DNA of 64,000 nt from Sporosarcina thermotolerans (GTDB taxonomy: Bacteria; Bacillota; Bacilli; Bacillales_A; Planococcaceae). Positions 55,428 to 64,000 of this stretch are shown here, piece by piece. The position numbers and the translations under genes are program-made. A model generated the notes under the pieces. It searched no databases, had not been told where the DNA came from, and was given only the letters and a program-made list of their open reading frames with translations. Location of the stretch: assembly GCF_030067815.1 (NCBI RefSeq), contig NZ_CP125968.1, positions 1,666,001-1,730,000 on the forward strand, in the 5' to 3' direction. Every line of letters begins with the position of its first letter. Position 1 is the stretch's first letter.

Positions 55428-55545
55428 TTCGTGTCACCCCTTTTTGTTTAAAGTATACCCTATTTCGATCCGAACCAAGTAAATAAGATTGCGTTAGTGG
55501 TAAAAACATTGATATAATAGTTAAAAAGCGGGAAGGTGGATGTAA

Positions 55546-55911
55546 ATGACACAATACGTTGAAATTACTGAAGCTGCGGCGTATCGCGTTAAGGAAATGA
55601 TGAAGCATAATGGTGAGGAAGGATCATTCCTACGTGTCGCCGTCAACGGCGGGGGATGCAGCGGACTGACATACGGTTTAGGATTTGAGGAAGTGAAATC
55701 CGAAGACGATTTCCTAATGTCCCAGCATGGAATTCAAGTTGTCGTAGCGAAAGACGATGCTGGAATTTTAGAGGGAACTAAAGTCGACTATAAGGAATCT
55801 CTGATGGGCGGCGGTTTTACAATTGATAATCCAAACGCCATTGCTTCTTGCGGTTGCGGGACGTCATTCCGAACTGCTAAAAAAGTTGGGACACCTCAAT
55901 CATGTGATTGA
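55546..55911 (+). CDS. yutM: HesB/IscA-type Fe-S carrier YutM (ErpA-like)
   Basis: 121 residues. The three conserved cysteines of A-type carriers are in NGGGCSGLTYGLGFEE near residue 38 and ASCGCGTSFRT near residue 104. It receives clusters from SufBCD and passes them to apo-enzymes. GGGAAGGTGG precedes the ATG. Monocistronic with its own terminator. Confidence 0.93.
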   Translation: MTQYVEITEAAAYRVKEMMKHNGEEGSFLRVAVNGGGCSGLTYGLGFEEVKSEDDFLMSQHGIQVVVAKDDAGILEGTKVDYKESLMGGGFTIDNPNAIASCGCGTSFRTAKKVGTPQSCD

Positions 55912-55930
55912 TTTTCAGCACTCTCTTTCA

Positions 55931-55970
55931 TCCGTTTGAACTAAATTGTTCACTTGGCTGAAAGAGGGTC
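55931..55970 (+). terminator. Terminator after yutM
   Basis: CTCTTTCATCCGTTTGAAC and GTTCACTTGGCTGAAAGAG pair with central mismatches, then GGTCTTTATTATTATT. Confidence 0.75.
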
Positions 55971-56009
55971 TTTATTATTATTTGCATTGAAATATATTAT
56001 AAAAAAGTA

Positions 56010-56038
56010 TTGAAAAGCCTTATCAAAAGGGCTACTAT
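56010..56038 (+). promoter_or_regulatory. Sigma-A type promoter of yumB
   Basis: TTGAAA (56010-56015), 17-bp spacer, TACTAT (56033-56038), giving a leader of roughly 110 nt. No Rex palindrome is visible here. Confidence 0.55.
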
Positions 56039-56153
56039 TGTATAGTAGAAGTTTGTCGAAATAGAGACAAATGCCAGGACTGAGCAAATCGACGTTTGAC
56101 CCGATTTACATCGGACCCGGCACATAATAAATTCAAAGGTGGTTTCGATTTTC

Positions 56154-57371
56154 GTGAAAAGACCGACAATCTTAGTATTAGGTGCGGGTTACGGTGGCTT
56201 ATCCACAGTTGTCAACTTGCAGAAATCCATTGGCGCTGACGAGGCTGATATCGTACTTATCAACAAGAATGATTACCATTATGAGTCCACTTGGTTGCAT
56301 GAAGCGGCTGCAGGAACACTTTCTCCTGAGCAAGTCCGTTATGACATTAAAGATGTCATCAATCCAGGAAAAGTTAAATTTGTTAAAGCTGAAGTTCAAG
56401 CAATCGATATTGAAGGCAAGGTTGTCACAACAAATGTCGGTACGCATACTTATGACTATCTTGTAATTGCATTAGGTTTCGAAGGTGAAACATTTGGCAT
56501 TACAGGTTTGGACAAATACGCATTGTCTATTGCTAACGTAGATGCTGCACGTCATATCCGTGATCATATTGAATATCAATTCGCTTCATGGTCACTTGAT
56601 GAAGAAAGAGACGATAGCAGATTGACAATTGTTGTTGGTGGCGCAGGATTCACTGGAATTGAATTCCTTGGTGAACTTGGAAACCGTGTACCAGAACTTT
56701 GTAAGGAATATGATGTACCCGCTGAAAAAGTACGCGTCATTTGCGTAGAAGCTGCTCCTATGGTATTACCAGGCTTCGATCCTGAGCTTGTTGACTATGC
56801 TGTTAGACAATTGAAAGCAAAAGGAATCGAATTCTCAATTGGTACGCCAGTTGTTGAAGCAACTCCAGAAGGCGTTAAGATTAAAAAAGGCGAAGATGAA
56901 TTTGAATTCATCAAAGCTGGTACTGTTGTTTGGGCGGCAGGTGTACGAGGCAACCGTCTAATCGAACAAACTGGAATTGAAAACATGCGTGCGCGTGTTA
57001 AAGTAGATAAAGATCTTCGTGCTCCTGGACAAAAAGACGTATTCATCGTCGGCGACTGCGCATTGATGATCAATGAAGAAGTCAACCGTCCATACCCACC
57101 GACTGCACAAATTGCTATGCAGCAAGGTGATATGTGTGCGAATAACATCATTGCATTGATGAAAGGCCAACCAACGGCTGAATTTACTCCTGATATTAAA
57201 GGAAGCATTGCTTCTTTAGGGGATGACGATGCAATCGGTGTCGCTTTCGGCAAAAAATTGATGGGTAAAAAAGCTTCATTCATGAAAAAAGTGGTTGATA
57301 ACCGTTCCCTATTCATGATTGGCGGCGTTGGACTAACACTTAAAAAAGGTAAATTCAATTTACTTAAATAA
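56154..57371 (+). CDS. yumB: Type II NADH:menaquinone dehydrogenase (YumB/Ndh)
   Basis: 405 residues. FAD motif [19 protein letters not shown], the NDH-2 motif [19 protein letters not shown]-binding [20 protein letters not shown] near residue 160, [10 protein letters not shown] near residue 300, and the quinone-side [20 protein letters not shown]. It feeds electrons from NADH into menaquinone without pumping protons. GTG at 56154 is 11 nt after AAAGGTGG; the GTG at 56139 falls in that ribosome site. Confidence 0.93.
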   Translation: MKRPTILVLGAGYGGLSTVVNLQKSIGADEADIVLINKNDYHYESTWLHEAAAGTLSPEQVRYDIKDVINPGKVKFVKAEVQAIDIEGKVVTTNVGTHTYDYLVIALGFEGETFGITGLDKYALSIANVDAARHIRDHIEYQFASWSLDEERDDSRLTIVVGGAGFTGIEFLGELGNRVPELCKEYDVPAEKVRVICVEAAPMVLPGFDPELVDYAVRQLKAKGIEFSIGTPVVEATPEGVKIKKGEDEFEFIKAGTVVWAAGVRGNRLIEQTGIENMRARVKVDKDLRAPGQKDVFIVGDCALMINEEVNRPYPPTAQIAMQQGDMCANNIIALMKGQPTAEFTPDIKGSIASLGDDDAIGVAFGKKLMGKKASFMKKVVDNRSLFMIGGVGLTLKKGKFNLLK

Positions 57372-57392
57372 TTAACACCCTAGAACAAAAGT

Positions 57393-57424
57393 AAACACCT
57401 GCCAATCATGGCAGGTGTTTTTTC
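57393..57424 (+). terminator. Terminator after yumB
   Basis: AAACACCTGCCA / TGGCAGGTGTTT stem with a T run. Confidence 0.92.
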
Positions 57425-57523
57425 AAGGAACGCAATTCCAACAAATTGTTGAAATGGCCTTATATTATTGAAAGCTTGTATCCATTCCTGTAAAATGATT
57501 AATGGAAAATGGGGGTATACAAT

Positions 57524-57849
57524 TTGGGAACAATGACATTAACGCATTTCGTTTTATCTATAATAATTTTTATGGTAATGTTTTTGGGATCGGCTTCCTA
57601 TTGAATATGTTACTTCGTATGACTTGGCTAATGGCTATCATTTACCCAATCGTCGTAATACTTATTATCGATGAAGTGAGATTCTTCGAGTACTTTACGA
57701 AACCAGGCTATGCATTCGGACTCTTAGGCGATAAACTCGTATCCTTGCATGCTGCAGATATTATTATCCTTGCCAGTGGACTAGTAGGCGCAATCATTTC
57801 TGGGTTTGTTATGAAACTACTGCGAAAACAAGGTTATCGAATGTTTTAA
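57524..57849 (+). CDS. yuiB: Membrane protein YuiB (one frame lesion)
   Basis: About 108 residues from TTG at 57524 with GGGGGT 8 nt upstream. One T is missing in the run 57591-57595; restored, the start reads GTMTLTHFVLSIIIFMVMFF and continues GIGFLLNMLLRMTWLMAIIY, the YuiB signature. There are three membrane helices, with a polar loop DEVRFFEYFTKPGYAF. Function unknown; position after yumB is conserved. Confidence 0.82.
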
Positions 57850-57990
57850 ACTAAAGCGGGGGTGGTGACGTTCCCGTTTGAATCACAAAAAATGAATTAG
57901 CAACATAAATTAGGTACGAAATCACACCGATTTTCGTACCTTATTTTTAATATTAATATTCAGAAAAAATAAAATAGTGGAGGTAAGAAA

Positions 57991-58453
57991 ATGAAAAAAG
58001 TATTTCTTCTATTAACTTTAGGTTTAGTAAGTTTGGTATTATTCTCTTGTAATCAGACCGATGTGAATAACACCAATCCGGATTTGTATATCGGTCACAT
58101 AGACATTGAGGAAGATATACTTTATTTAGATGAGGTTGAATGGATAACAGATGAAAACCAAGACCGAATAAAAGAGTTAAAATTGTCTCGATCTGACATG
58201 CCGAATGGATATTATATAAATAATCCAAGCACAGACACAGTATCTTATAAGATAGCTGAAGACACTGAATATAGTTTTGTGAAACTTGAATCTCTTTCAT
58301 TTTATAAAGAAGGAGAAGATAGAAATTACAGTACAACAAAAAAAAGAAGAATTCATGGAATTCTTAGACAGCGTGGGAACTAATAGAGTTGTATTCTGGG
58401 TTGAAGTTAAAGACGGTTTTGTAGTAAGTATTAAAGAGCAGTTTGCGAATTAA
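57991..58453 (+). CDS. Hypothetical lipoprotein (about 153 aa, one frame lesion)
   Basis: ATG at 57991 behind GTGGAGG. Lipobox in LGLVSLVLFSC. The mature part reads YIGHIDIEEDILYLDEVEWI, then DMPNGYYINNPSTDTVSY. One extra A in the run 58338-58345 breaks the frame; corrected, it continues TTKKEEFMEFLDSVGTNRVV and ends SIKEQFAN at 58451-58453. This resembles small Bacillus lipoproteins with a DUF4309/PepSY-like outer domain, but I cannot assign it. Base composition is more AT-rich than its neighbours, so it may be an accessory insertion between yuiB and yuiD. Confidence 0.55.
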
Positions 58454-58520
58454 TACACCTAAATCTAATGCTCATTTGTTGTGTACATTAAAACATAGCA
58501 AGGATAGAAAATAGAAAAAG

Positions 58521-58556
58521 GCATAACTATTCCAAAAGTGAATAGTTATGCTTTCT
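58521..58556. terminator. Bidirectional terminator
   Basis: GCATAACTATTC / GAATAGTTATGC perfect 12-bp stem, loop CAAAAGT, with T-rich flanks on both strands. Confidence 0.9.
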
Positions 58557-58558
58557 TG

Positions 58559-59035
58559 TTAGACGATAAATGAGTAAGTGACGACTGAAATAAGAATCCC
58601 TGTCACTAATCCTGCAAATACTTCACTCGGTTTATGGCCTAACAGTGTTTTCAATTCCATTATCTTCTGCTGTCCATCTTTTTGGGGCCAGCCTTTCATT
58701 TCTGTGACGAAAGTCTGAAAGTCCACTCGCATCTGATTAATGATCAAAGCTTGCTGCCCGGCTTGATAACGAATTCCAGTCGCATCGAACATGACGATGA
58801 CAGCAAAGATGGCGGATACTGCAAATAATGGTGATCCCAACCCAACTTCATAGGCGATTGCCGTAGTTAATGCCGATACTGCGGCTGAATGGGAGCTTGG
58901 CATCCCGCCTGTCGACGTCATCAATTTCCAATCCAACTTCCCTGTAAAAAGAAAATGAATCGGGATCTTCACAAACTGAGCGAAAAATATCGCAAATAAT
59001 GCCGCAAGGAGCGGAGTGTTTTGCAATAGGGCCAT
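58559..59035 (-). CDS. yuiD: Divergent PAP2-family membrane protein YuiD
   Basis: 158 residues from ATG at 59035 with AAAGGAG upstream. The acid-phosphatase-like motif STGGMPSSHSAAVSALTTA near residue 40 and a second MFDATGIRYQAGQQA are characteristic; ELKTLLGHKPSEVFAGLVTG carries the later His. Four membrane helices. The family may dephosphorylate lipid or isoprenoid phosphates, without direct proof. Confidence 0.9.
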   Translation of the reverse strand: MALLQNTPLLAALFAIFFAQFVKIPIHFLFTGKLDWKLMTSTGGMPSSHSAAVSALTTAIAYEVGLGSPLFAVSAIFAVIVMFDATGIRYQAGQQALIINQMRVDFQTFVTEMKGWPQKDGQQKIMELKTLLGHKPSEVFAGLVTGILISVVTYSFIV

Positions 59036-59190
59036 GAAGTCCACTCCTTTTCTAAAAAATGAAAATGTATTGTTAGTATACCATAACAAGCGATTTGGAT
59101 AATAGATAATACGGAATTCGAATTATTATTATTGGCTATAGGGCTTGTTAGTATATAATAGAGGATGTATGAAAACAGGGAGGTAGTCAA

Positions 59191-60704
59191 ATGAAAGCAT
59201 CATTTATTGAACCTGAATTTAATAATCTAAAAAGTGAAGTACTATTAGTTGGGGTTCCAGATCACCCGAAAATGTTGAAGGATGGGATACCCTTGCAAAT
59301 TCTTTCAGCCCACGTCTGATGGATTGGATTAAGTCAGGGGATATCAAGTCGGATTTCAAAACAATCGTGAAAATGCCTGCACTCAACGAAGGTACATATG
59401 AGCGAGCATTTTTCATCGGTTTAGGAAACACTAAAAAATTGACTGAAGACCGTCTGCGCCAAGTCTTCGCTGCGGTAGGGAAAGAACTGAAAGCTTCAAA
59501 AGTATCTTCTGTAAGCATTTGGACAGCACCATTTACAAATGAAGACCTATCTTGCGATGATGTCGTCTTCGCTGCGGCAGAAGGTATCGGTATGGGATCT
59601 TATAAATTCGAAGGATTCCGTACAGATTCAAACGAGCGAGATGTTGCATTAGAGTCGGTGGCATTCTTATCAAAAGCCGAAGAAGAAGAATTGAAGGCAG
59701 CGTTCGAAGTAGGAAGTGTCTACTCGAATGCAGTGAATGAAGCCCGTAATCTCGTCAATATGCCACCGAATATGCTGACAGCAACTAAAATGGCTGACTA
59801 CGCAAAAGAACTTGCCGAGAAATACGATTTTGAAATTGAAGTATTAGGTAAAAAAGAGATGGAAGAGTTAGGAATGGGTGCCATTCTTGCTGTCAATAAA
59901 GGTTCCGTTGAAGAGCCTCGGTTGATTGTATTGAAATACGCTGGTACTGATCAGTGGGAAGACGTTGTCGGTTTAGTCGGAAAGGGTGTCACATACGACA
60001 CTGGCGGCTATTCACTGAAACCGCGTGAGGGTATGGTTGGTATGAAAGGCGACATGGGTGGCGCTGCAGCAGTGCTAGGCGCAATGAACATTATCGGTGA
60101 GCTACGTCCAGCGAAAAATGTCGTCGCTGTTATTGGCGCGACAGACAATATGGTGTCGGGTGAAGCTTTCAAACCGGATGATGTGATTACATCGCTTAGC
60201 GGAAAAACGATTGAAGTGTTGAACACGGATGCTGAAGGACGACTCGTTCTTGCCGATGCTGTAACGTATGCGAAGCAATCCGGAGCAAACTATCTAATTG
60301 ATGTTGCAACGCTTACGGGTGGTGTTATCGTCGCTTTAGGTAATGATAAGACAGGAGCATTGACGAATAATGAGGAATTCTTTGAAGAGTTCATGCAAGC
60401 TTCAATGGAAACTGGAGAATTCGTTTGGAGACTTCCTTTGACAGAAAGTGATAAAAAACGTATCCGAAAAAGTGATGTAGCTGATCTTAACAATTCACCG
60501 GGCCGTGATGGGCATATGATTTTCGGTGGAGGATTTGTTGGGGAATTTGCTGAAGACACACCGTGGATCCACCTCGATATCGCGGGAACTTCTGATGCAT
60601 CTGCAGCTCATGATCTTGGTCCGAAAGGTGCTACGGGTGTAATGGTTCGTACACTTGCGACAATCGTTGAACGAATGGCGGATAATGAAGGTTTAAGCGA
60701 ATAA
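59191..60704 (+). CDS. pepA: Leucyl aminopeptidase, M17 family (one frame lesion)
   Basis: About 504 residues from ATG at 59191 behind AGGGAGGTAG. One G is missing at 59268 ([16 protein letters not shown] restored). The M17 catalytic domain has [20 protein letters not shown] with the metal ligands, [14 protein letters not shown], and the signature [17 protein letters not shown] near residue 350. Two metal ions activate water to remove N-terminal residues from peptides in the cytoplasm. B. subtilis YuiE is the counterpart. Confidence 0.92.
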
Positions 60705-60766
60705 TAGGCATTCATCCCCGACACTTCGCCCGTCTTGAATAGGATAGGTGAGAAAGGGGGATAAAG

Positions 60767-61000
60767 ATGTCACGACAAAGAGGGTTTGGACGACATGTTG
60801 GCTTTTTTGGTCCAGGATTTGGTTTTGGTTTTGGTGCACCATTTTTAGGGGGGTTAGTTGGAGGTTTCCTTGGAGGTGCGCTTTCCCCGTCTTATGGATA
60901 TAACCAGCCGTTTTATCCAAATTCTTATCCATTTGGTTATGGTGGCGGTTACGGTTACCCTCCGTATTACGGCTATCCTCCATACGGATTTCCGTATTAA
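60767..61000 (+). CDS. Gly/Tyr/Pro-rich small protein (77 aa)
   Basis: ATG at 60767 behind GAAAGGGGG. A short basic start (SRQRGFGRHVGFF) is followed by Gly/Phe-rich GPGFGFGFGAP, a glycine-zipper-like segment FLGGLVGGFLGGALS, then Tyr/Pro repeats (YGYPPYYGYPPYGFPY). It may be an aggregating or coat-type protein; no domain is recognised. A strong terminator follows, shared with mrpG. Confidence 0.65.
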   Translation: MSRQRGFGRHVGFFGPGFGFGFGAPFLGGLVGGFLGGALSPSYGYNQPFYPNSYPFGYGGGYGYPPYYGYPPYGFPY

Positions 61001-61047
61001 AAAACACACCCGGCAATCCTAAATGGAAAATGCCGGGTGTGTTTTTT
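60999..61047. terminator. Bidirectional terminator ending the mrp operon
   Basis: AAAAAACACACCCGGCA / TGCCGGGTGTGTTTTTT perfect 17-bp stem. Confidence 0.95.
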
Positions 61048-61050
61048 ATG

Positions 61051-61433
61051 TTAATCTTTCAATCGTTGCAAGTTCTTCTTCTTTGCTTCTTCGACAGCTT
61101 CCTTCAAATCATTATCGACAGTCTCATCAGTAGGTTTGACACCGACATATACGCAGCGCGTCCCATTAAATGGCCGCCGACCGGTGATGTGATAAATAAA
61201 AATAGAATCCCTAATAGAAGCTGGATACTGAAATGCCCTTCCTTCAACCAAAAGTGCAAGAAAACACCAAGCAATATGCTTAGAACACCGAGTGTAGCAC
61301 TTTTAGAAGCTGCATGTGCTCGTGTATACACATCCGGTAAACGGAGAATGCCAATCATTGTAACGATTGTGAAAATGATACCGACAACGATTGTTGTGAC
61401 GATGAGAATATTAGCGATTACGATCACGTTCAA
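61051..61433 (-). CDS. mrpG: Mrp/Mnh Na+/H+ antiporter subunit G (one frame lesion)
   Basis: About 127 residues from TTG at 61433, overlapping mrpF by 23 bp. Three helices with IVTMIGILRLPDVYTRAHAA then SKSATLGVLSILLGV, the MrpG signature, and LFITSPVGGHLMGRAAY. A missing base at 61146-61151 separates the C-terminal tail GVKPTDETVDNDLKEAVEEA. It is the last subunit of the multi-subunit antiporter. Confidence 0.9.
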
Positions 61434-61692
61434 TGATCTCTCCTCTCTCGATGAACTTGGAGAATGATACAGTACCGATAAATGACATGACTGCAATCAG
61501 CAAAATAACATCGATGAAAAAGGTTGTTTCAAAAAGAATTGAAAGTAGCGCAATTGCTGAAATGAGCATGACGCCGATCCCGTCAAGCGCGATAAGTCGG
61601 TCAGGTATCGAAGGACCACGGAATACACGATACATGATTCCGACCATTGATAAGACTACGAGGATCAGACTGACCCATATGAAAGTCATCAT
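61411..61692 (-). CDS. mrpF: Mrp/Mnh Na+/H+ antiporter subunit F
   Basis: 93 residues, three helices: VGIMYRVFRGPSIPDRLIAL then DGIGVMLISAIALL, the conserved MrpF core, and FIDVILLIAVMSFIGTVSFS. The start overlaps the mrpE stop (ATGATGA) and the 3' end overlaps mrpG, showing translational coupling. Confidence 0.93.
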   Translation of the reverse strand: MMTFIWVSLILVVLSMVGIMYRVFRGPSIPDRLIALDGIGVMLISAIALLSILFETTFFIDVILLIAVMSFIGTVSFSKFIERGEIIERDRNR

Positions 61693-62167
61693 GCGCGGCT
61701 CACCTCCAAAATTGCTTTTTCAAATGAATTTTTAATTGAATCGATGGCTTCATCAACATCTTCTACATCGATCGCGTGAATATAAAGAATCCGCTGATCG
61801 TTAGATACGTGAAGCACGATTGTTCCCGGTGTCAATGTGATTAAGCTTGATAATAACGTTATTTCCCATTCATGCTCCAATTCTGTCGGCAATGCGAATA
61901 TCATGGACGGAGGTTCAATTTCGGACGTAGGACAAGGAGTAGTACCGAAATATTAGAAAGCAATAACTCTTTCAAGAAAAGAAGAGCCAGCTTAACCGCC
62001 GACCATAGCCGCCAGACATAGAGCCTTGAGTTGAAGAAACGACGTGTAATGATGATTAAAATCAAACCTATCAAATACCCGATGATAAACGTAGTCGCGG
62101 TCAATGAGGAGTTCATGAACATCCAAATGACGGCGATGAAAAAGTTCAATAAAATTTGAAATGCCAT
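61689..62167 (-). CDS. mrpE: Mrp/Mnh Na+/H+ antiporter subunit E (one frame lesion)
   Basis: About 159 residues from ATG at 62167, 8 nt after AAGGAG. The N-terminal half has two helices and SVLLLVLRPKLNL; the C-terminal half has TELEHEWEITLLSSLITLTP and DQRILYIHAIDVEDVDEAI. The two halves are in different frames because one base is missing near 61908-61913; the apparent ATGA overlap there imitates a gene boundary, but neither half alone matches the family length. Confidence 0.9.
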
Positions 62168-62172
62168 TGAGC

Positions 62173-63650
62173 TCACTCCTTTAAGACCGCATCAATATAG
62201 ATGGATGGGTTTAATAATACGTCTGTAGCGTCTGTCATGTAAGGGACAAGCCATTCTGTGCCTACCCCATAGAAGATTGACAGGACTAATACGATTGCAG
62301 GAACCATCATTCGTGCATAAGACTTTTGATTGGTTCGAGGCAACTCCACAGGCTTTCCCCAAAACGCATAGATGAAAATCCTCATGACAGATAGCAACAC
62401 GATTAGGCTGGAAGCAAGAATGATGATACTGCCCCAAACGTTTCCTGCTTGGAATGCACCTTGTACAATTAAAAGTTTACCAATGAATCCACTCAGTGGG
62501 GGATGCCGGCTAAACCAAATGCGGCAATCAAGTAAAACCACCCTAAAGAAGCATGCGTTTTCATCAATCCACCCATTTTACGCAAATTGGATGTGCCTGT
62601 TACATAAATGATGATTCCTATCAAAAGGAACAAAGCCCCTTTAATGAGCATGTCATGAATGAGGTAGTAAATGGCTCCGGAAATACCTGCTTCATTCATT
62701 TGGGCAGCTCCGTAAAGAATAACACCTACGGCAATCACTATGTTGTATATGATGATCTGTTTCAAGTCGAAATAGGCGAGTGCTCCGATGCACCCGACGA
62801 TAACTGTAAGGATGGATAAAACCATCAGAATTTCATGGGTGAAGCCCGTGTTATGAGTGAAAAACAAAGTGTATGTCCGCATAATAGCATATACTCCGAC
62901 TTTCGTAAGCAAAGCACCGAACAAGGCAAGCACGGGAATAGGGGGTGCTGCATAAGAACCCGGAAGCCAGAAATAAAGAGGGAAAATCGATCCCTTTATT
63001 CCAAAGACGATAAGCATAAGAACTGCAATGACGGTTACTATGCCCGGTTGCCCGATTTCCGTTATTTTCACCGAAATATCCGCCATGTTCAACGTTCCGA
63101 CGACGGAGTATAGATAAGCGACTGTAATTACGAATAATGCAGAGGAAACGACGTTAACAAGTATGTACTTGATAGATTCGCGTAATTGCTTTTTCTCACC
63201 ACCAAGGACGATAAGAAGGTATGAAGCAATGAGCAACACCTCGAAAAAGACAAACATATTAAAAATATCACCTGTTGTAAAAGCACCATTCACACCGGTC
63301 ACCATGAATAGGATTCCTGGATAGTAGAAGAAGCGTTCCCGTTCCTTTCCAATCGATGTAAAGCTGTATAATACGACAAATAGTGTAATTAATAGGGTTG
63401 TCGTCACAAGTAACGCTGAAAGCATATCGGACACCATTGAAATACCGAATGGTGCAGGCCAGCTTCCGAGTGTAATAGCTTGGACACCCTCAGTCTTGAC
63501 GGTTAACATCAGATAGAATGATGAGATCAATCCAAGAACGACACCGATTACCGTCAAAATTCGTTGAATCCCTACGTTTTCTTTGAAAAACAATAATAGA
63601 ATCGCGAAAAGGAAAGGAATAATGATTGGGAATAATAGTAGGTTAATCAT
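62173..63650 (-). CDS. mrpD: Mrp/Mnh Na+/H+ antiporter subunit D (one frame lesion)
   Basis: About 492 residues, the family length, after restoring one C (plus-strand G run 62498-62502; GLAGIPPLSGFIGKLLIVQG). Complex I-type antiporter subunit with about 14 helices: NMFVFFEVLLIASYLL with the key Glu, GIKGSIFPLYFWLPGSYAAP, LTKVGVYAIMRTY with the key Lys, and YLIHDMLIKGALFLLIG. It drives proton-coupled Na+ export. ATG at 63650 has AAAGGA 10 nt upstream. Confidence 0.93.
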
Positions 63651-63984
63651 GTTCGTCATTTCCTTTCATATGATTCAGGTCACCAGTTTTAAGGACTGCA
63701 TAAGCTCTATAAGCCACAACAAGAATGAAGGCCGTCACTCCAAAACTGATAACGATTGCCGTCAAGATGAGTGCTTGCGGTAATGGATCAGCAAAATCTG
63801 TAACTCCATCGGCTAATACTGGAGGGGAGACTCCACCGAGACCACCCATCGTTAGAATAAGAAGATGGGCACCATGGCTTAATAACCCGGTACCGATGAC
63901 AATTTTCAAAAGACTTCTTGATAGGATCAAATAAACAGCAGCGGTAAACAGTACCCCGATTAAGATGGCCATTAACAATTCCAT
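63643..63984 (-). CDS. mrpC: Mrp/Mnh Na+/H+ antiporter subunit C
   Basis: 113 residues, similar to complex I NuoK: three helices with LIGVLFTAAVYLILSRSLLK, GTGLLSHGAHLLILTMGGL and LPQALILTAIVISFGVTAFI. The start follows TTGGAGGAGA; the 3' end overlaps mrpD by 8 bp. Confidence 0.95.
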   Translation of the reverse strand: MELLMAILIGVLFTAAVYLILSRSLLKIVIGTGLLSHGAHLLILTMGGLGGVSPPVLADGVTDFADPLPQALILTAIVISFGVTAFILVVAYRAYAVLKTGDLNHMKGNDEHD

Positions 63985-64000
63985 TACGAATCTCCTCCAA
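63984..64000 (-). CDS. mrpB: Probable 3' end of mrpB (truncated by window edge)
   Basis: Only the last four codons (GGDS) and a TAA overlapping the mrpC start (TAATG) are visible. The assignment rests on operon order. Confidence 0.3.

Noticed and set aside
61689..62176. mrpE as two genes with an ATGA overlap
   Set aside because: The two pieces together make exactly one MrpE of family length and each alone lacks half of the domain; a missing base is the simpler explanation.

Overview
The window looks like the chromosome of an AT-leaning, spore-forming member of the Bacillales, most likely a Planococcaceae genus such as Sporosarcina. The gene content and order follow the Bacillus subtilis yus/yur/yun/yut/yui regions (fadNAE, yusI, gcvH, yusF, yusE, metNPQ, sufCDSUB, yunFED, yunB, yutD/E/F, yuzB, yutJ, yuzD, yutI, yutM, yumB, yuiB, yuiD, pepA, mrp). 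There are many TTG and GTG starts behind strong AGGAGG-type ribosome binding sites, a sporulation gene (yunB), and SAM and lysine riboswitches of Bacillales type. I see no rRNA, tRNA, insertion sequence, phage or CRISPR.

Layout. 0-9.6 kb holds a partial GNAT acetyltransferase, a YfhF-type SDR protein, an unknown gene, a ZIP metal transporter, a secretion-independent Gly/Met/Pro repeat protein, an ECF sigma factor with a DUF4179 regulator, histidase, and a decayed DUF438 hemerythrin/PAS gene. 9.6-20.9 kb is an AT-rich accessory island of small lipoproteins, small membrane proteins, an alpha/beta hydrolase, CopC/CopD, a metallo-beta-lactamase-fold protein with an internal deletion, a glycosyltransferase and a Nudix hydrolase. 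21-34.4 kb is core metabolism: a 5'-3' exonuclease, the fatty-acid beta-oxidation operon behind a FadR-type operator, gcvH, thioredoxin-like proteins, and a SAM-riboswitch-controlled methionine ABC importer. 34.6-39.9 kb is the SUF iron-sulfur cluster operon. 40-51 kb carries butanediol dehydrogenase, the yun genes, a lysine-riboswitch-controlled NhaC-family transporter, a methionine/alanine NSS importer with its small subunit, and the yut genes. 51-64 kb carries two NDH-2-type dehydrogenases, A-type and NifU-type Fe-S proteins, leucyl aminopeptidase and the 3' part of the Mrp Na+/H+ antiporter operon.

The most interesting structure is in the island. A short palindrome (arms CTTATTCAACTAAC and GTTAGTTGAATAAG around a GGGGCAG-like loop) and a related variant (ACGGGTGCTTTACTT) occur at least 16 times, nearly always a few bases after a stop codon. 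The result is a gene-repeat-gene-repeat layout that resembles a cassette array. A decayed duplicate of the Nudix gene lies behind another copy of the same palindrome, which supports cassette duplication. A second novelty is a family of intergenic arrays with exactly 21-bp period at three loci (2.6, 6.6 and 41.2 kb). Their sequences differ but share a CNYCAAAG-like core.

A caution for any reader: I count about 24 single-base frame lesions. Nearly all are deletions in short homopolymers, and they hit even sufD, fadE and the mrp genes. They look like residual sequencing errors rather than a wave of pseudogenes. I therefore annotate those genes as full-length coding regions with the lesion marked. 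Only the DUF438 gene and the Nudix relic look truly decayed.
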